NCBI GenBank assembly: GCA_018224315.1
Contig: JAGTVF010000354.1
Coordinates: forward strand, 1-6,819
From: Desulfobacterales bacterium
GTDB lineage: Bacteria > Desulfobacterota > Desulfobacteria > Desulfobacterales > Desulfosalsimonadaceae
Direction: 5' to 3'
DNA: 6,819 nt
The position numbers were made by a program, and so were the translations under genes. The notes beneath the pieces were generated by a model, which saw only the letters and a list, made by a program, of their open reading frames with translations, was not told the DNA's origin and did no database searches. Positions 5,614 through 6,819 of this stretch are shown here, piece after piece. How positions within the stretch are numbered: the stretch's first letter is position 1; each line of letters opens with the position of its first letter.

Positions 5614-6819
5614 TTATTCTGCCTTGCCCCCTGCCACCTGCACAAAGGCCGTGGCCGGAAAAAAGCAGTAAGGACACTGCTCCGGCGGCTCCTGTCCGTA
5701 ATGCACATGGCCACACATCCGGCACCGCCAGGCATTGGTTTCGGGCCGGCCCCCGATGCCCGCTTCATCGGGGTGCCGGTCCCGGTGCAGGGGGAGATTG
5801 TCAAGCGGCGGCATCACGGGTTCATAAGTGTTTAAGGCGTGGCCGGCCACAATCATCCGCTGAATTTCGCTGGTGCCCTCATAAATGGGATAAACCCGGA
5901 CATCGCGCAGCAGTTTCTCCACCGGAAAAAACCGGGTATACCCGTATCCGCCAAAAATCTGGAGGGCCTCGCTGGCCACCTGCACGGCCGATTCAGTGGC
6001 GTAGAACTTGGCCACCGATGCCGATATGGTCGGATCAATGCCGTTGTCGGCCTCCCAAGCGGCCTTTAGCACCAGCAGGCGCGAGGCCTCGATCTTTTGA
6101 TACATTTCAGCGATCTTAAACTGGATGGCCTGAAAATTGGCCAACTTGGATCCGAATGCCCGGCGTTTTTTGGCATAATCAATGGCAAACTCCATGGCAG
6201 ATCGGGCTGCGCCCACGGCAAAACTGCCGATTGACGGCCGGGTGCGGGAAAATGTGCGCATGGCCAGACCAAAGCCCTGGCCCGGGGCGGCCAGCATGTT
6301 TTGTTTTGGCACGCGAACATTGTTCAAATGCACCGCTGCGGTATTGGAATTGCGCTGGCCCAGTTTGGGAATGGGCAGCCCGGTCTGCACCCCTTCAAAC
6401 TGCTTTTCCACGATAAAAGCGCAGATGCCTTCGTGTTTCTTTTCCGGATCCACAGTGGCAAAAATAGTGAAGTAATCAGCGATCCCGCCGTTTGTCACCC
6501 AGTATTTGGTACCATTTAAGATATAGTCATCCCCGTCTTCTTTGGCCAGACACCGGATGCCGGAGACATCCGAACCCATAGTGGGCTCAGAAGTGGCAAA
6601 GCTGATCAGGTTAAATGACTGGGTAAACCTGGGCAGGTAATTTTTCTTGGCCTCCTCGTTGTCGCAGAGTATCAGTGGTTCCAGGCCCAGGGAGTTGTCA
6701 AACAAAGAAGTGGCAATACCCGGGCAGGCAGCGGCGATTTCCTCGGTGACCAGGCACCCTTCCAACATTCCCTGGCCCCTGCCGCCATAAGTTTCTGGAA
6801 TATCGCCTGTTGAAATGCC
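5614..6819 (-). CDS. Acyl-CoA dehydrogenase with C-terminal rubredoxin-like domain (5' end beyond window)
   Basis: This FAD enzyme performs the first, alpha-beta dehydrogenation step on an acyl-CoA. Translation stays open to the right edge (401 residues visible, starting GISTGDIPETYGG), so an internal ATG at 6768 is not the start. By comparison with medium-chain acyl-CoA dehydrogenase about 50-55 residues are missing. Numbering from the Met at 6768: the FAD/substrate motif TSEPTMGSDVSGI is at 59-71, YILNGTKYWVTNGG at 82-95, ALQIFGGYGYT at 268-278, and the catalytic base is Glu297 in IYEGTSEIQR (codon 5880-5878). The domain ends near 313. A Pro/His-rich linker (314-346) then leads to WRCRMCGHVHYGQEPPEQCPYC, with CxxC pairs at 349/352 and 365/368, as in the rubredoxin-like domain of rubrerythrin, binding one Fe. 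Overall it looks closest to medium- or short-chain enzymes; the substrate cannot be assigned. No ETF gene is in view. Confidence 0.95.
   Translation of the reverse strand, partial: GISTGDIPETYGGRGQGMLEGCLVTEEIAAACPGIATSLFDNSLGLEPLILCDNEEAKKNYLPRFTQSFNLISFATSEPTMGSDVSGIRCLAKEDGDDYILNGTKYWVTNGGIADYFTIFATVDPEKKHEGICAFIVEKQFEGVQTGLPIPKLGQRNSNTAAVHLNNVRVPKQNMLAAPGQGFGLAMRTFSRTRPSIGSFAVGAARSAMEFAIDYAKKRRAFGSKLANFQAIQFKIAEMYQKIEASRLLVLKAAWEADNGIDPTISASVAKFYATESAVQVASEALQIFGGYGYTRFFPVEKLLRDVRVYPIYEGTSEIQRMIVAGHALNTYEPVMPPLDNLPLHRDRHPDEAGIGGRPETNAWRCRMCGHVHYGQEPPEQCPYCFFPATAFVQVAGGKAE

Overview
The window carries ordinary bacterial housekeeping and energy-metabolism genes. They most resemble those of a strictly anaerobic, Gram-negative member of the Desulfobacterota (sulfate-reducer or syntroph type, perhaps Desulfobacterales). 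This assignment is inference from four things: an F-type ATP synthase operon with paired b' and b genes, a b subunit with a signal-peptide-like N-terminus, a DUF362 protein carrying two [4Fe-4S] sites, and an acyl-CoA dehydrogenase ending in a rubredoxin-like domain. No RNA gene, CRISPR array, insertion sequence, integrase or phage gene was found.

Layout, left to right. Positions 23-3115 (minus strand) hold the front part of an ATP synthase operon, transcribed as atpF' - atpF - atpH - atpA. Each stop codon overlaps the next start (TGATG, GTGA, TAATG), and the operon runs off the left edge, where atpG, atpD and atpC are expected. Genes for subunits a and c are not here. Positions 3116-3275 are a 160-bp intergenic region with a plausible sigma70 promoter for the atp operon and a small palindrome over the predicted start site. 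Positions 3276-4379 (minus) encode RodA, the elongation-type peptidoglycan glycosyltransferase. Positions 4380-4502 separate rodA from a divergent gene and hold two good sigma70-type promoters facing opposite ways, whose -10 hexamers overlap inside one inverted repeat. Positions 4503-5609 (plus) encode a DUF362/ferredoxin iron-sulfur protein of unknown function. Its stop lies 4 bp from the stop of the convergent acyl-CoA dehydrogenase gene (5614 to the right edge, minus), which is cut by the window at its 5' end.

Functionally, the atp genes make the peripheral stalk (b, b', delta) and the catalytic-head subunit alpha of the proton- or sodium-driven ATP synthase. RodA builds the lateral wall. 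The acyl-CoA dehydrogenase oxidises an acyl-CoA, probably giving electrons to ETF and/or its own rubredoxin-like iron site. The DUF362 protein is presumably another redox or iron-sulfur factor, but nothing proves that it works with the dehydrogenase. I see no convincing undescribed system. The points most worth checking are the dehydrogenase-rubredoxin fusion, the overlapping divergent promoters, and the signal peptide on subunit b.
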